Origin: Sporosarcina quadrami
GTDB taxonomy: Bacteria > Bacillota > Bacilli > Bacillales_A > Planococcaceae
DNA: 64,000 nucleotides
Direction: 5' to 3'
NCBI RefSeq assembly: GCF_014836615.1
Contig: NZ_JACSQN010000007.1
Span: forward strand, 124,001 to 188,000
The notes beneath the pieces were generated by a model. That model worked only from the letters and a program-made list of their open reading frames with translations. It ran no database searches and was not told where the DNA came from. The position numbers were made by a program, and so were the translations under genes. Each line of letters begins with the position of its first letter. The stretch's first letter is position 1. Below, piece after piece: positions 43,011 to 52,539 of the stretch.

Positions 43011-44108
43011 ATGGGAGAAGTAGTTCTCGATGGTATTTATAAAAAGTATGGGGATGACGCGGTAGCCGTGTCTGATTTCAATTTACAAGTGGAAGATAAG
43101 GAATTCATCGTACTCGTAGGACCTTCAGGCTGCGGGAAATCAACGACGTTGCGTATGATTGCAGGGCTTGAGGAAATTACAGAAGGCGAGCTTCGCATTA
43201 ATGGAAAAGTGATGAATGACGTGTCACCAAAAGACCGTGACATTGCGATGGTGTTCCAAAACTATGCACTTTATCCCCATATGTCCGTTTATGATAATAT
43301 GGCATTCGGGTTAAAGCTGCGGAAGTTTTCAAAAGCGGAAATCGACAAGCGTGTAAAGAACGCATCGAATATTCTCGGCTTGGACGATTATTTAACGAGA
43401 AAGCCAAAAGCGTTGTCTGGGGGACAACGTCAGCGTGTTGCACTCGGACGAGCGATTGTCAGAGATGCAGGGCTATTCCTAATGGATGAGCCTTTATCGA
43501 ACTTGGATGCGAAACTGAGAGTTCAGATGCGAGCTGAAATTACAAAACTGCATGCTCGTCTAGAAACGACAACAGTATACGTAACGCACGACCAAACGGA
43601 AGCGATGACAATGGCGACACGTCTTGTCGTTATGAAAGACGGCCTCATTCAACAAATCGGCACACCAAAAGAAGTATACGAAAATCCGGAAAACGTTTTT
43701 GTTGGCGGATTCATCGGCTCCCCTGCTATGAACTTTTTCGAAGGTGAAGTAATCGATGGACATTTTGTAGTCGGGGATACTTCACTCCGCGTTCCAGATG
43801 ACAAACTACTGCTATTAAAAGAGCAAGGTGAGTTGAACAAACCGATAACGCTTGGGATCCGTCCTGAACATATATATGATAACCCGGAAATGCTTAGCAA
43901 CTTGTCGACTGCCCATTTGCATGTACTCGTCGATGTAGCAGAATTGACTGGTGCTGAACTCATGGTCTATTCGTCAATTGGTTCTCACCCGTTCGTTGCC
44001 CGCTTAGGGGCAGATACGGATATGACGCCTGGGCAGCAAGTGACACTTGCCGTTGACATGGACCGCGTACATTTCTTCAATAAGGAAACAGAAATGCGTA
44101 TTCGATAA
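43011..44108 (+). CDS. msmX: MsmX/UgpC-type sugar ABC transporter ATPase
   Basis: 365 residues. Walker A GPSGCGKST, signature LSGGQRQRVALGRAIVRD, Walker B LFLMDEPLSNLDAKLR, and a C-terminal MalK-like regulatory/TOBE part (LGIRPEHIYD). In Bacillus, MsmX energises several sugar importers that lack their own ATPase. The importer at 50.9-54.4 kb has no ATPase gene, so this is its natural partner. Single-gene unit ending at a strong terminator. Confidence 0.88.
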   Translation: MGEVVLDGIYKKYGDDAVAVSDFNLQVEDKEFIVLVGPSGCGKSTTLRMIAGLEEITEGELRINGKVMNDVSPKDRDIAMVFQNYALYPHMSVYDNMAFGLKLRKFSKAEIDKRVKNASNILGLDDYLTRKPKALSGGQRQRVALGRAIVRDAGLFLMDEPLSNLDAKLRVQMRAEITKLHARLETTTVYVTHDQTEAMTMATRLVVMKDGLIQQIGTPKEVYENPENVFVGGFIGSPAMNFFEGEVIDGHFVVGDTSLRVPDDKLLLLKEQGELNKPITLGIRPEHIYDNPEMLSNLSTAHLHVLVDVAELTGAELMVYSSIGSHPFVARLGADTDMTPGQQVTLAVDMDRVHFFNKETEMRIR

Positions 44109-44113
44109 CACGC

Positions 44114-44151
44114 AAGAACCCCCTCATTCGACTAGGAATGAGGGGGTTCTT
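44114..44151. terminator. bidirectional terminator
   Basis: AAGAACCCCCTCATT and AATGAGGGGGTTCTT form a perfect 15-bp stem with an 8-base loop between the convergent ATPase and ROK genes. Confidence 0.9.
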
Positions 44152-44153
44152 CT

Positions 44154-45038
44154 TCATTTTACACAACGGGCCAACGCACCTTGCAAACCAGCCTCGCCTT
44201 TATGAATACTACCTTCGATCCGGTTTTCTTTCCCCTTGAACAGTTCGTGTACCAAAAGCTTACTGAACTTTTTGCGCACAGCTTCGACGAGTGCAGGATG
44301 TTTATTGAAGATGCCGCCACCGAGGACAATGCAAGACGGATCGACAAACAGCAAAATTTGATGAAGTTCGTTCGCAATCGCATGTACCGCTTTATCCACA
44401 ATACTGACTGCCCGTTGATCCTCTTTATAATAATAATCCATCATCTCTTTAAGCGTCAGTTGAGGATCACCAAAAACGATACGCCCGAAGCGTTCCATAC
44501 TATTGCCAGAAACAGTATTCTCCAATGTCGCTCCGTCTTCATCTACTAATGCAAAACCGACTTCACCAGCCATTCCGGCACCGCGCAAAAAGCGCCCCTC
44601 ACTAATCGTGCAACAGGAAATCCCTGTACTGAGCGTCAAATAGACAAACGACTCATGCGTGGAACCTCGAGCCGCAAACTCGCCCCACGCCGCCATATAC
44701 ACATCATTATCGACAATAATTTCAGCATTCGTAAACAGTTCCGACAATCTTTCTTTCAGGGGAAAATCGCGCCATGGCAAGTTATTTTGGAAAATGGCAA
44801 TCCCCGCATCCACATCTACGATACCGGGTATACCGAGCGACACTCCAGCAATCTCGCTCAACGAGATCTCCTGATGTTTACAAAGTTTCTCAAACGACTC
44901 GACAAGTGAAAAATAAAGCTTTTCTCCATCTTCGTTTTCACTCCGAATTTCATGGCGCTCAACTAGTGCGCCTGCTTCATCAAACAAAGCTGTCGCAAGT
45001 TTCGTGCCGCCGATATCAGCTGTCAGAATATAGTTCAT
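44154..45038 (-). CDS. ROK-family sugar kinase
   Basis: 294 residues. N-terminal ATP site TADIGGTKLATALFD, catalytic-Asp region NDVYMAAWGEFAARG and GISCCTISEGRFLRGAGMAGEVG. The usual ROK zinc motif (CxCGxxGCxE) is absent: the equivalent stretch reads ATLENTVSGNSMERFGR. It probably phosphorylates a hexose or N-acetylhexosamine entering the amino-sugar pathway. GGAGG precedes the ATG. It is last in the aga-like gene set, 15 bases after the SIS gene. Confidence 0.85.
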   Translation of the reverse strand: MNYILTADIGGTKLATALFDEAGALVERHEIRSENEDGEKLYFSLVESFEKLCKHQEISLSEIAGVSLGIPGIVDVDAGIAIFQNNLPWRDFPLKERLSELFTNAEIIVDNDVYMAAWGEFAARGSTHESFVYLTLSTGISCCTISEGRFLRGAGMAGEVGFALVDEDGATLENTVSGNSMERFGRIVFGDPQLTLKEMMDYYYKEDQRAVSIVDKAVHAIANELHQILLFVDPSCIVLGGGIFNKHPALVEAVRKKFSKLLVHELFKGKENRIEGSIHKGEAGLQGALARCVK

Positions 45039-45053
45039 AGCTCAAACCTCCGT

Positions 45054-46067
45054 TTACAATTTTACAACTTGCGTCAAGTTGCGCGGCTTATCCGGATCAA
45101 ATCCAAGACGGATCGCGCGGTGATACGCGAGTAACTGTAATGCAGGCATATACACCGCATGACGGTTCCTGTCAGCGATTTCGTCTGTCAGTATAATTTG
45201 TTCATCCGCTTGGAAACCTTCAGCGAGAGGACCCATTGCCAGTATATGTCCACCAAGACGCTGAATATCTTTTACCAGTTCCTGATCATATGCAGCCGTT
45301 TCATTTTGTGCAAGCAGGATGACTGCCGTTGACTCATCGACGATTGAGATTGGCCCGTGACGGAATTCAAGGCTTGAATAGCTTTCACATTCTGTTTGGG
45401 TCATTTCTTTTAATTTCAACGTAGCTTCTTTTGCCAAGCCGTTGTAGGAACCTGAACCGAGGAATATGAATCTTGTTTTCGTCAAATCATCTGCGAGGGA
45501 TTTTGTCGCATTCTCATCCATTATAGTAGATTTGACAATTCCAGGCACTTGTTTGAGTTGTGCCAAGTCCTGTTCGGAATTATTCTGTTTTGCCGCATAG
45601 AGTTGCAATGCATATAACATGTTCGTGAATGACTGTGTCATAACTACACTTTTCTCTGAAATATGGTCAAGCGCAATGACTTGATCGGCCGCTTCAGCCA
45701 TCGGTGTATTGGAATTGCATGTAAGTGCGAGCGTACGCAAGTTGTCGTTGCCTTTTAGATGATCGAGCGCAAGAATGATTTCAGATGTTGTGCCTGATCT
45801 TGAAATGCCGACAATCAGGTACTTTTTATCCGGCACGATGAGTGTGGACGTGTGTAGGAATAGCTCCGATGCCGGTACGGCTGCGGCGAACTGCCCTGTG
45901 ACGGATTGGTAGATTTTTGCGGCTGATGATGCAAGGTAAAATGACGTGCCGCAACCGGTGAAGAGGATTTGGTCTACGCTGTTTTGGTCGAAATCCATGT
46001 TTTTTAGTATGTCGTATGTTCGTTGTAGCTGGTCTGCCTGATTGATGATTTCGTTATGTGTATGCAT
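45054..46067 (-). CDS. SIS-domain sugar-phosphate isomerase/deaminase (AgaS-like)
   Basis: 337 residues. Two SIS domains: FTGCGTSFYLASSAAKIYQS near residue 38 with GISRSGTTSEIILAL, and FLGSGSYNGLAKEATLKLKEM near residue 200 with SSLEFRHGPIS. There is no glutaminase domain, so it is not GlmS. AgaS-type proteins convert galactosamine-6-phosphate to tagatose-6-phosphate with release of ammonia; FrlB-type deglycases look similar. Context with PfkB kinase, class II aldolase and NagA favours AgaS. Confidence 0.8.
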   Translation of the reverse strand: MHTHNEIINQADQLQRTYDILKNMDFDQNSVDQILFTGCGTSFYLASSAAKIYQSVTGQFAAAVPASELFLHTSTLIVPDKKYLIVGISRSGTTSEIILALDHLKGNDNLRTLALTCNSNTPMAEAADQVIALDHISEKSVVMTQSFTNMLYALQLYAAKQNNSEQDLAQLKQVPGIVKSTIMDENATKSLADDLTKTRFIFLGSGSYNGLAKEATLKLKEMTQTECESYSSLEFRHGPISIVDESTAVILLAQNETAAYDQELVKDIQRLGGHILAMGPLAEGFQADEQIILTDEIADRNRHAVYMPALQLLAYHRAIRLGFDPDKPRNLTQVVKL

Positions 46068-46107
46068 GGTGATTCTCCTATTCCAATTGTATTATTAACA
46101 CGATAAT

Positions 46108-46230
46108 TTGCGCTTCAGGCGGACGCTTTTCGGGGGGGCGTACGGTGAGCCTCCTCGTTCGCTACGCGACCTTGCGGGGCCTCACCTGACACGCACATCC
46201 CCAGAAGTCGCCGCCTTCCGCTCCAATCAT
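46108..46230. repeat. GC-rich dispersed intergenic element
   Basis: A 123-bp GC-rich block, very unlike its surroundings, running from TGCGCTTCAGGCGGACGC to GCCTTCCGCTCCAATCAT. The ends, and the internal GAGGCTCACC / GGTGAGGC-type inverted pieces, match a dispersed element I recall from intergenic regions of many Bacillus and Planococcaceae genomes. No open frame. It lies between the SIS and PfkB genes. Confidence 0.7.
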
Positions 46231-46258
46231 CTAGATGCCACTTTATAAAATGCTATCT

Positions 46259-47194
46259 CTATTCTTCAACCCTAACAATACTAATCTCGTCCATAAAAGC
46301 TTCTACATCATTAATTTCAATGTAACCGATAGCTTTATGCATGGCGTTGGATGTGCCGCTTGCTACTGCGCGTTTATAGGTTGCTTCGATGTCTTCGCCT
46401 GTAGCGAATCCGTATAGGAGGCCTCCGACGAATGAATCGCCACTGCCTACTGTGTTGACGACGTCTATTTTAGGAGCTGTGATTTTGTATGCCCCTAATT
46501 CATTGATGATAAGGGCTCCGTTTCCGCCTAGTGAGAAGCAGACATGTTCGATTCCTGTTGCGACAAACTGTTTTCCTGCTTCAATTAAATCGGTTTCTGA
46601 CAAGTCGTTTTTCCCAAGTATAGCTGCGATTTCTTCTTCATTCGGCTTGATGGCGAATGGTTTCGCTTCGATGCCGAGTTTCAATGCATGTCCGCTACTA
46701 TCTAGAACAGCTTTTGCTCCGTTTAAATGGATGATGTTGATCATTTGCTTGTAGGCATCAGATGGAACCCCTTCAGGAAGGCTTCCGGATAATGCAAACC
46801 ATTTTGTTGTTTTGGATTTCTTGTCGAGCCATTTCAACATGTCTGACCATTCGTCACGCGAGATGACTGGACCGCTTTCAAGTAGTTCAGTTCCCCGACC
46901 GTCCGAGCCGTCGAGAATAGTGAGGCATACTCGGTTTTCATCAGCAATGCTGATCATTTCATTTGGCAATGCACGTGCAGTAAGCAATTGGCAAATCTTT
47001 TCCCCGTTAGCACCGCCTGCAAACCCGCCGACGTCGACTGTAGCGCCGGATGCTTGAAGCACTTTGGCAACATTCATTCCTTTTCCGCCTGCATCTTTCG
47101 TTACGGTAGAAATGCGATTTACCCCACCGATTTCTAGTGAATTCACTTCATAGATTTGATCGATTGCCGCATTCAATGTAATGGCAGTGATCAT
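46259..47194 (-). CDS. PfkB-family sugar-phosphate kinase (1-phosphofructokinase/tagatose-6-phosphate kinase type)
   Basis: 311 residues, the LacC/FruK length. N-terminal ITLNAAIDQIYEV and GGKGMNVAKVLQASGA, ATP/catalytic motif NTVGSGDSFVGGLLYG with the base Asp. In this cluster it would phosphorylate tagatose-6-phosphate to the 1,6-bisphosphate for the next enzyme. Its start overlaps the aldolase stop by 4 bases, so the pair is translationally coupled. Confidence 0.88.
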   Translation of the reverse strand: MITAITLNAAIDQIYEVNSLEIGGVNRISTVTKDAGGKGMNVAKVLQASGATVDVGGFAGGANGEKICQLLTARALPNEMISIADENRVCLTILDGSDGRGTELLESGPVISRDEWSDMLKWLDKKSKTTKWFALSGSLPEGVPSDAYKQMINIIHLNGAKAVLDSSGHALKLGIEAKPFAIKPNEEEIAAILGKNDLSETDLIEAGKQFVATGIEHVCFSLGGNGALIINELGAYKITAPKIDVVNTVGSGDSFVGGLLYGFATGEDIEATYKRAVASGTSNAMHKAIGYIEINDVEAFMDEISIVRVEE

Positions 47195-48033
47195 CGTTGC
47201 AGCATCCTGATTTTCTGTTCAACTAGTTCCGTTAATGCAGCGCGTGCCGGAAGGAAATATTTACGTGGGTCATTTTCAGTTGGATTGTCGATGAAAAACG
47301 AACGGATTTCATTTGCGAACAAATCCTTTAATTCAGTAGAGAAATTCACTTTACTTACGCCTAAACCAATTGCCTTCTTCACACTTGCATCCGGTACCCC
47401 TGAAGCACCGTGCATAACGAGCGGAATATTCGTCGCTTGGCGAATTTGATCGAGCAAGTCGAATTGTAATTCCGGTTCTATTTTATAAGCACCGTGCGCT
47501 GTACCGAAGGCAGGGGCGAATGAATCGATACCTGTTTCCTGTACAAATCGTCCGGCCATCTCTGGATTTGTGAATAAAGCACTTGCTTCATCGACTTTCA
47601 GATCATCTTCTACTCCACCGATTGTTCCTAGTTCAGCTTCTACAGGAACGTTTACAGCTTTCGAGACTTCAACAACTCGCTTTACTAGAGCGATATTGTC
47701 TTCAAAGGGCAATGATGAACCATCGATCATAACTGATGTATAACCGCTTCTCAAGCATTCCATCACATTTTCGAGCGATTCCCCGTGGTCGAGATGCAAG
47801 GCAACAGGAACTTTCGCTTGTGCAGCTGCAGCCTTTGCAAGTGCAACCATATAAGGCATGCCGATGTACTTGTATGTACTGGAAGTCGTCTGCAAAATGA
47901 CAGGGGCATTCGCCTTTTCTGCTCCCGCTATGATTGCTTTCATAATTTCAAGGTTGTGCACGCCGAATGCGCCAATTGCGTATCCATTTGCATAAGCATC
48001 TTCCATTAAATGTTTCGTAGTGACTAATGTCAT
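47191..48033 (-). CDS. class II ketose-bisphosphate aldolase (GatY/FbaA type)
   Basis: 280 residues. Zinc ligands in ALHLDHGES, GTAHGAYK and VMHGASGVP; active-site Glu/Asp region EAELGTIGGVEDD. The length and GTAHG motif fit the tagatose/fructose-1,6-bisphosphate aldolase group. It splits the bisphosphate into dihydroxyacetone phosphate and glyceraldehyde-3-phosphate. It lies between the GntR and PfkB genes. Confidence 0.9.
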   Translation of the reverse strand: MTLVTTKHLMEDAYANGYAIGAFGVHNLEIMKAIIAGAEKANAPVILQTTSSTYKYIGMPYMVALAKAAAAQAKVPVALHLDHGESLENVMECLRSGYTSVMIDGSSLPFEDNIALVKRVVEVSKAVNVPVEAELGTIGGVEDDLKVDEASALFTNPEMAGRFVQETGIDSFAPAFGTAHGAYKIEPELQFDLLDQIRQATNIPLVMHGASGVPDASVKKAIGLGVSKVNFSTELKDLFANEIRSFFIDNPTENDPRKYFLPARAALTELVEQKIRMLQR

Positions 48034-48087
48034 TTGAAAACCTCATTTCTATTAGTGGGTTGTTGGTACAAGTGGTTGCAAAAGCTT

Positions 48088-48112
48088 GGACACATAAACG
48101 AATTTATGTGCC
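48088..48112 (-). terminator. hairpin after the GntR gene
   Basis: GGACACATAAA and TTTATGTGCCC form an 11-bp stem with one mismatch; on the minus strand the loop is TTCG. Only a weak T-tract follows, so it may be a leaky terminator or mRNA-stabilising hairpin that sets regulator against enzyme levels. Confidence 0.45.
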
Positions 48113-48844
48113 CTATACTAAATCCGTATAAAATCTGCATCGATCCCCTCTGACGATGGAAATGCAAAATTCAACGGGCGTATCGTTTGTATCGTAAGCT
48201 GTTCTTTCAAGCAGTAAAGCTGGTTTACCAACTTCTGTCTTCAAGTGGATACTTTCATGTTCACGTATTAAAACCGGTTCGAATGCTTCTTTGGCACGGA
48301 CGACAGTAACACCGTATTTTGCGGCCAACAAATCGTACAAAGAAGTCCCTCCGACTTGTTGTAAATCGTCTTTATTCATTACGATCGATTTTGGCATATA
48401 CGATGATTCCAAAATGATTGGTTCACCATCAGCGCAACGAATCCGTTTCATCATAATAACTGTTTCATCCGTCTGTAGTTGTAAGCCTGCTTGAACCGCT
48501 GCTGATGGTACAACTTCTTCCACTTTCAGCACAATATCACTAGGTTTGAATCCTTTTTCCTTTAACACTTGACTGAAACTGTAAAACCCGCCGAGTGATT
48601 GTTCGAATTTCGGGTGCGCAACGAATGTCCCTTTCCCTTGGATCCGGTAAAGCGTCCCTTCTTGCACCATTTCTTCTATCGCCTTTTTTGCTGTATTGCG
48701 ACTCACGTTGAAAACGGTCATAAGTTGGTTTTCGGAGTCAATTTTATCGCCAGGTTTCCAGTCACCCGCTTTAATGCGCGCATCTAAACGTTCTTTCACT
48801 TGATAATAGAGCGGAATGATGCTGCCTTGATCTAGAGGTTTCAT
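48113..48844 (-). CDS. GntR-family regulator with UTRA domain (NagR/AgaR type)
   Basis: 243 residues. HTH: PLYYQVKERLDARIKAGDW, FNVSRNTAKKAIEEMVQEGT, YRIQGKGTFVAHPKFEQSLG. UTRA effector domain from about residue 90 (RIRCADGEPIILESSYMPKS, LLLERTAYDTNDTPVEFCIS). NagR/YvoA relatives sense glucosamine-6-phosphate or GlcNAc-6-phosphate; this one probably senses an amino-sugar phosphate and controls the cluster in which it lies. Confidence 0.88.
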   Translation of the reverse strand: MKPLDQGSIIPLYYQVKERLDARIKAGDWKPGDKIDSENQLMTVFNVSRNTAKKAIEEMVQEGTLYRIQGKGTFVAHPKFEQSLGGFYSFSQVLKEKGFKPSDIVLKVEEVVPSAAVQAGLQLQTDETVIMMKRIRCADGEPIILESSYMPKSIVMNKDDLQQVGGTSLYDLLAAKYGVTVVRAKEAFEPVLIREHESIHLKTEVGKPALLLERTAYDTNDTPVEFCISIVRGDRCRFYTDLV

Positions 48845-48943
48845 TGTGTTTCATCCTTTTTGAGTAGTTCTACTCTCCCAATATATCATCACTTCGCTTA
48901 AATTAACATAATTTAACGATTTTTCATATGTGAAGTCGATAGG

Positions 48944-50140
48944 TTAATCACTGAACGCGATATCGTTCATATATGCAATACGCCCTTTACAAATTGTTAG
49001 TGCGACGTCTCCTAGCTTATCGATAACGATTATATCTGCGTCTTTACCAACTTCAATACTACCTTTTCGGTCGTCAATCCGTAAACGCTTTGCTTGATTC
49101 AAGGATGTGACTTTCGCTTGCTCAGGTAGCGATAACTGTAGCCATTCAGCGGTGTTTCGGCGCGCTTCATTCATCGTAACAATGCTACCTGCTAATGAAG
49201 TACCCCCTTCAAGTGTACATTTCCCTTCGCTTACAGTAACCGTATTGCCACCGAGATCATAATTACCGTCAGGCATCCCTTTAGCACGCATACCATCCGT
49301 AATAACGAGAAGATGGTCGATCCCTTTCATCTGCAACACCATTTTCAACAAGTCCGGATGGAAATGAAAACCGTCCGGAATGACTTCGACATGTACTTGC
49401 GGATTCATTAATACGCCGCCAAGGACACCTGGTTCTCTATGATGCAGACCGCGCATCCCGTTGAAAAGATGTGTCGCGTGGGTAGCACCATTTTCAACTG
49501 CTGCATTCACTTCATCATACGTAGCATCTGTATGCCCCATCGATGCAATGACGCCTTGCTGTTGGAGCTTTTTCAACAATAAATGACTGTCATCCAGTTC
49601 TGGCGCTAACGTTACAATTCGGATAGTATTGCCTGATAATCTTTGCCACGCGTCGAATGTCTGAACGTCAGGTGTACGTATGCTCGATGCAGGCTGCGCA
49701 CCTTTTTGAATTTCATTAATGAAAGGTCCTTCTAAATGGATACCGAGCATTTCAGGTTTGCTTCTCTCGTCGTTTTGACCGATAACCGCTGCAATATTTC
49801 GGAGTGCATCCTCTATTTGGATTGCCGGATTTGTCATTGTAGTCGCAAGATAAGAAGTCGTTCCTTCTCTCGCAAGCGTCTCCGCGATTGTATCGACAGC
49901 TTCCGGAGTCGCATCCATGAAATCAGCACCACCAGCTCCGTGGACATGAATGTCAATCATGCCAGGCATGACTGTCTTTTCGGTACAATCAAACCACTCC
50001 AAATCGTCATTGAGCTCTGGGCAATCATCCATCTGGCCAATGGATGAGATTTCCCCATTTTGAAGAAGGATGAATGCACGCTGAAGTACTTCGGTTTCCA
50101 ATACGACAGTTGTGTTCACTAAACAGATTTTATCCATCAT
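48944..50140 (-). CDS. nagA: N-acetylhexosamine-6-phosphate deacetylase
   Basis: 398 residues. Metal and catalytic residues: IDIHVHGAGGADFMD, HLEGPFINEIQKGAQ (Glu), MGHTDATYDEV, HATHLFNGMRGLHHREPG and catalytic Asp in ITDGMRAKG. It removes acetate from GlcNAc-6-phosphate or GalNAc-6-phosphate; AgaA and NagA cannot be told apart by motif. AAGGAAGG precedes the ATG. It starts 21 bases after the YesL-like gene. Confidence 0.92.
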   Translation of the reverse strand: MMDKICLVNTTVVLETEVLQRAFILLQNGEISSIGQMDDCPELNDDLEWFDCTEKTVMPGMIDIHVHGAGGADFMDATPEAVDTIAETLAREGTTSYLATTMTNPAIQIEDALRNIAAVIGQNDERSKPEMLGIHLEGPFINEIQKGAQPASSIRTPDVQTFDAWQRLSGNTIRIVTLAPELDDSHLLLKKLQQQGVIASMGHTDATYDEVNAAVENGATHATHLFNGMRGLHHREPGVLGGVLMNPQVHVEVIPDGFHFHPDLLKMVLQMKGIDHLLVITDGMRAKGMPDGNYDLGGNTVTVSEGKCTLEGGTSLAGSIVTMNEARRNTAEWLQLSLPEQAKVTSLNQAKRLRIDDRKGSIEVGKDADIIVIDKLGDVALTICKGRIAYMNDIAFSD

Positions 50141-50161
50141 ATAAATTCCTTCCTTTGCAAT

Positions 50162-50812
50162 TTATACACTGCCATTCTCTACTTCTAGTGTACCATCCAA
50201 CTCGCCTTTCATCTGAAATATCTTTGAAGACATCCAGCTTAAGAATAGGATTGTTACACTTATGCCGAAAAACGGAAGGAGTCCAGGGATAATGAGAAAA
50301 ACCCTGTACAACACGAACAAACCGATAATAGATCCCGCCCCTTGTAACGGAAACGATAACGTCAAAAGGACGGATGTTGAAAAATAGCGTGTAAACGGCA
50401 AATTATAATGCGCATACACTTGGAAAATGTTCATGACGATTAATCCATACAGGACCATGATCATAATCATTACGGTCAGCAGGAACAAACCGGATAAGCC
50501 ACCCATCGTTGTTACAATCCGAAAATTGATGACGAGGAAATACCCGATACCGATTAAGACAAGTCCGATTTTATTGGAAGCGATAAACTCATCTTTATAG
50601 GATATCCAATACGATTTGGCGAGTGTTTTCAAATCGTCTTCACCACGAAGTCTCTTTCGTATCGTCATGAACAAACCAACAGTTGCAGGTGTGATTCCAA
50701 TGAAGACGAGTCCAAGCAATGTCAGTCCAATCCACATCATTTGAAGTACGGCAAGCATCGTTACAAATTCAACAAACTGATACAGTTTCGCTTTCCATCC
50801 TGTAATAGGCAT
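50162..50812 (-). CDS. YesL-family (DUF624) membrane protein
   Basis: 216 residues from the ATG at 50812 with AGGAGGTGA 6 bases upstream. About five membrane helices; N-terminal FVTMLAVLQMMWIGLTLLGLVFIGITPATVGLF is typical of YesL. YesL proteins are almost always next to LplABC/YtcQ-type importers and are thought to help them; the mechanism is unknown. Confidence 0.85.
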   Translation of the reverse strand: MPITGWKAKLYQFVEFVTMLAVLQMMWIGLTLLGLVFIGITPATVGLFMTIRKRLRGEDDLKTLAKSYWISYKDEFIASNKIGLVLIGIGYFLVINFRIVTTMGGLSGLFLLTVMIMIMVLYGLIVMNIFQVYAHYNLPFTRYFSTSVLLTLSFPLQGAGSIIGLFVLYRVFLIIPGLLPFFGISVTILFLSWMSSKIFQMKGELDGTLEVENGSV

Positions 50813-50908
50813 TTTCGTCACCTCCTGTAAATGGTAAAGCTCGTACACTAGAGGACTTCCGCCGCCTTATGACGGGGATCCCCTTTGCTGTACAAGCCTG
50901 ATTGTTTC

Positions 50909-52522
50909 TTATTCGTCTTTCATGCGATCATAAGCGCCTTGAGCAATTTCCATATATTTATCGACGCCCATCTTGTCGATTGTTTTCACATACTCATCCC
51001 ACTTACTGAAGTCCATCTTGCCTGTAATAAATGCCGCAGTGCTTTCCTTAATGTACGTCTGGATGTCTGTCATGATGGCACCTACCTGATCATTCTCTTC
51101 TACTGTGTAGTTCAATCCTGGCAAAATGTCATCATCTTTAATTCGGAAAGGTTTAACCTTTTCAGCATTCAGGCGTGAATTATCTTTTGACTCCGCACCT
51201 TGGAAGAATTTCTGTTTGACGATTCCCGGATAGTAACCGCCCGGCCATGTGAGGTATTCACTAATCGCCTGGTCCATATTCAACCCGTCCGGATTGTCTG
51301 TAATTACATCCAAATACTTGAATTCACCTTTTTCATTTTCTTCATACGTCACACCTTCGAAGCCCATGAAGAACATTTTCGTTCCTTCATCCCCATAGAA
51401 ATAATCCATCCAGCGGACCATCGCTTCCGGGTTTTCTGCCTTGTCTGTCAGTACGAACATACCCAAGTTTCCAAGTCCGTTGGATACGGCGTTATATGCA
51501 CGCTCTCCATTAGGACCTTCAAGTACCGGCATGCCGACATAGCCGTCCAACTTCATCAATTCTTCGGGATCGATGGAATTCAGGAAGCCATATTGCCCTT
51601 TTGACGATTCCGCGGTGAACTCCTGAGGTGTTGTCGTAAAGACGTCTTTGTTAATTAGACCTTCACTGTATAACCTGTTCATATACATGAGCAATTCTTT
51701 GTATTCATCTGTTGTTGGAACGAATCGGAACTCTTCAGTCCCTTCTTTGAAGTCGAGATTAATATTCATGGAACCTTGTTTATTGAGACCGAAGCTTCCA
51801 CGCAGGAAGTTGATGAACGTATCGATTCCATACCCGCCTCCCCAACCCATCTCGTCAGGCTGGCCGTTGCCGTTCGGATCATTTTCCTTGAACGCTTTCA
51901 GCACTTTATAGAAGTCCTCAGTCGTTTCAGGTTCTTTCAATCCAAGATTATCAAGCCACTCTTTCTTCATCCATGGTGCTCCGGCTCGTAATGCTTCGAA
52001 CTGTGGGTCATAGATTGTCGGGAATCCATAAATATTGCCATCCGCCATCGTCACTCCTTGCTTGACGGAAGGATATTCATCGAGTAGTTTTTTGAAGTTC
52101 GGTGCATATTTATCGATATAATCGTTCAAGGGAAGGAAAATTCCCTGTTCCCCGTATTTGATAAGATCCGTTTTAGAGAATGCCGATGCGAAAAACACTT
52201 CCGGATAGTCTCCGCCTGTCAGCAGCAAGTTCCTTTTTTCAGCAAGCGCTTCTGTCTGGACAGTCGTCCAATCCATTTCAATATTTGTCATGTCTTCATA
52301 TTCATTCCATAGCATGAGGTCGTCCCAATTTTGGGAAGCGAAAAACTTCGCTGCAAAGCCGTCCACTTTAATCGTTTCCTTAACGATCGGCATACCAGTT
52401 TCATTTACATTCCCTGCATTTGCCCCTTTTTCAATCGCTCCGCCTTTATCCGAACATGCCCCTAAAATACTAGCTGCAAGCAACATACTTGCTGCCATCC
52501 CCATATACCGTCTTTTTCTCAT
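50909..52522 (-). CDS. carbohydrate ABC transporter binding lipoprotein (LplA/YtcQ type)
   Basis: 537 residues from the ATG at 52522 (GGGGAG upstream). Lipobox LGAC (AASILGACSDKGG). Long SBP typical of LplA/YtcQ: DWTTVQTEALAEKRNLLLTGGDYPEVF, FLPLNDYIDKYAPNFKKLLDEYP, GVDKYMEIAQGAYDRM at the end. It binds an oligosaccharide outside the membrane; the amino-sugar enzymes nearby suggest a hexosamine-containing glycan. Confidence 0.9.
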   Translation of the reverse strand: MRKRRYMGMAASMLLAASILGACSDKGGAIEKGANAGNVNETGMPIVKETIKVDGFAAKFFASQNWDDLMLWNEYEDMTNIEMDWTTVQTEALAEKRNLLLTGGDYPEVFFASAFSKTDLIKYGEQGIFLPLNDYIDKYAPNFKKLLDEYPSVKQGVTMADGNIYGFPTIYDPQFEALRAGAPWMKKEWLDNLGLKEPETTEDFYKVLKAFKENDPNGNGQPDEMGWGGGYGIDTFINFLRGSFGLNKQGSMNINLDFKEGTEEFRFVPTTDEYKELLMYMNRLYSEGLINKDVFTTTPQEFTAESSKGQYGFLNSIDPEELMKLDGYVGMPVLEGPNGERAYNAVSNGLGNLGMFVLTDKAENPEAMVRWMDYFYGDEGTKMFFMGFEGVTYEENEKGEFKYLDVITDNPDGLNMDQAISEYLTWPGGYYPGIVKQKFFQGAESKDNSRLNAEKVKPFRIKDDDILPGLNYTVEENDQVGAIMTDIQTYIKESTAAFITGKMDFSKWDEYVKTIDKMGVDKYMEIAQGAYDRMKDE

Positions 52523-52539
52523 GAAATTTCTCCCCTTTA

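Noticed and set aside
50849-50908. Terminator between the sugar-binding protein and YesL genes
   Set aside because: Short complementary pieces (GCTNGTACA / TGTACNAGC) are present, but there is no T-tract and the genes appear to be one operon.
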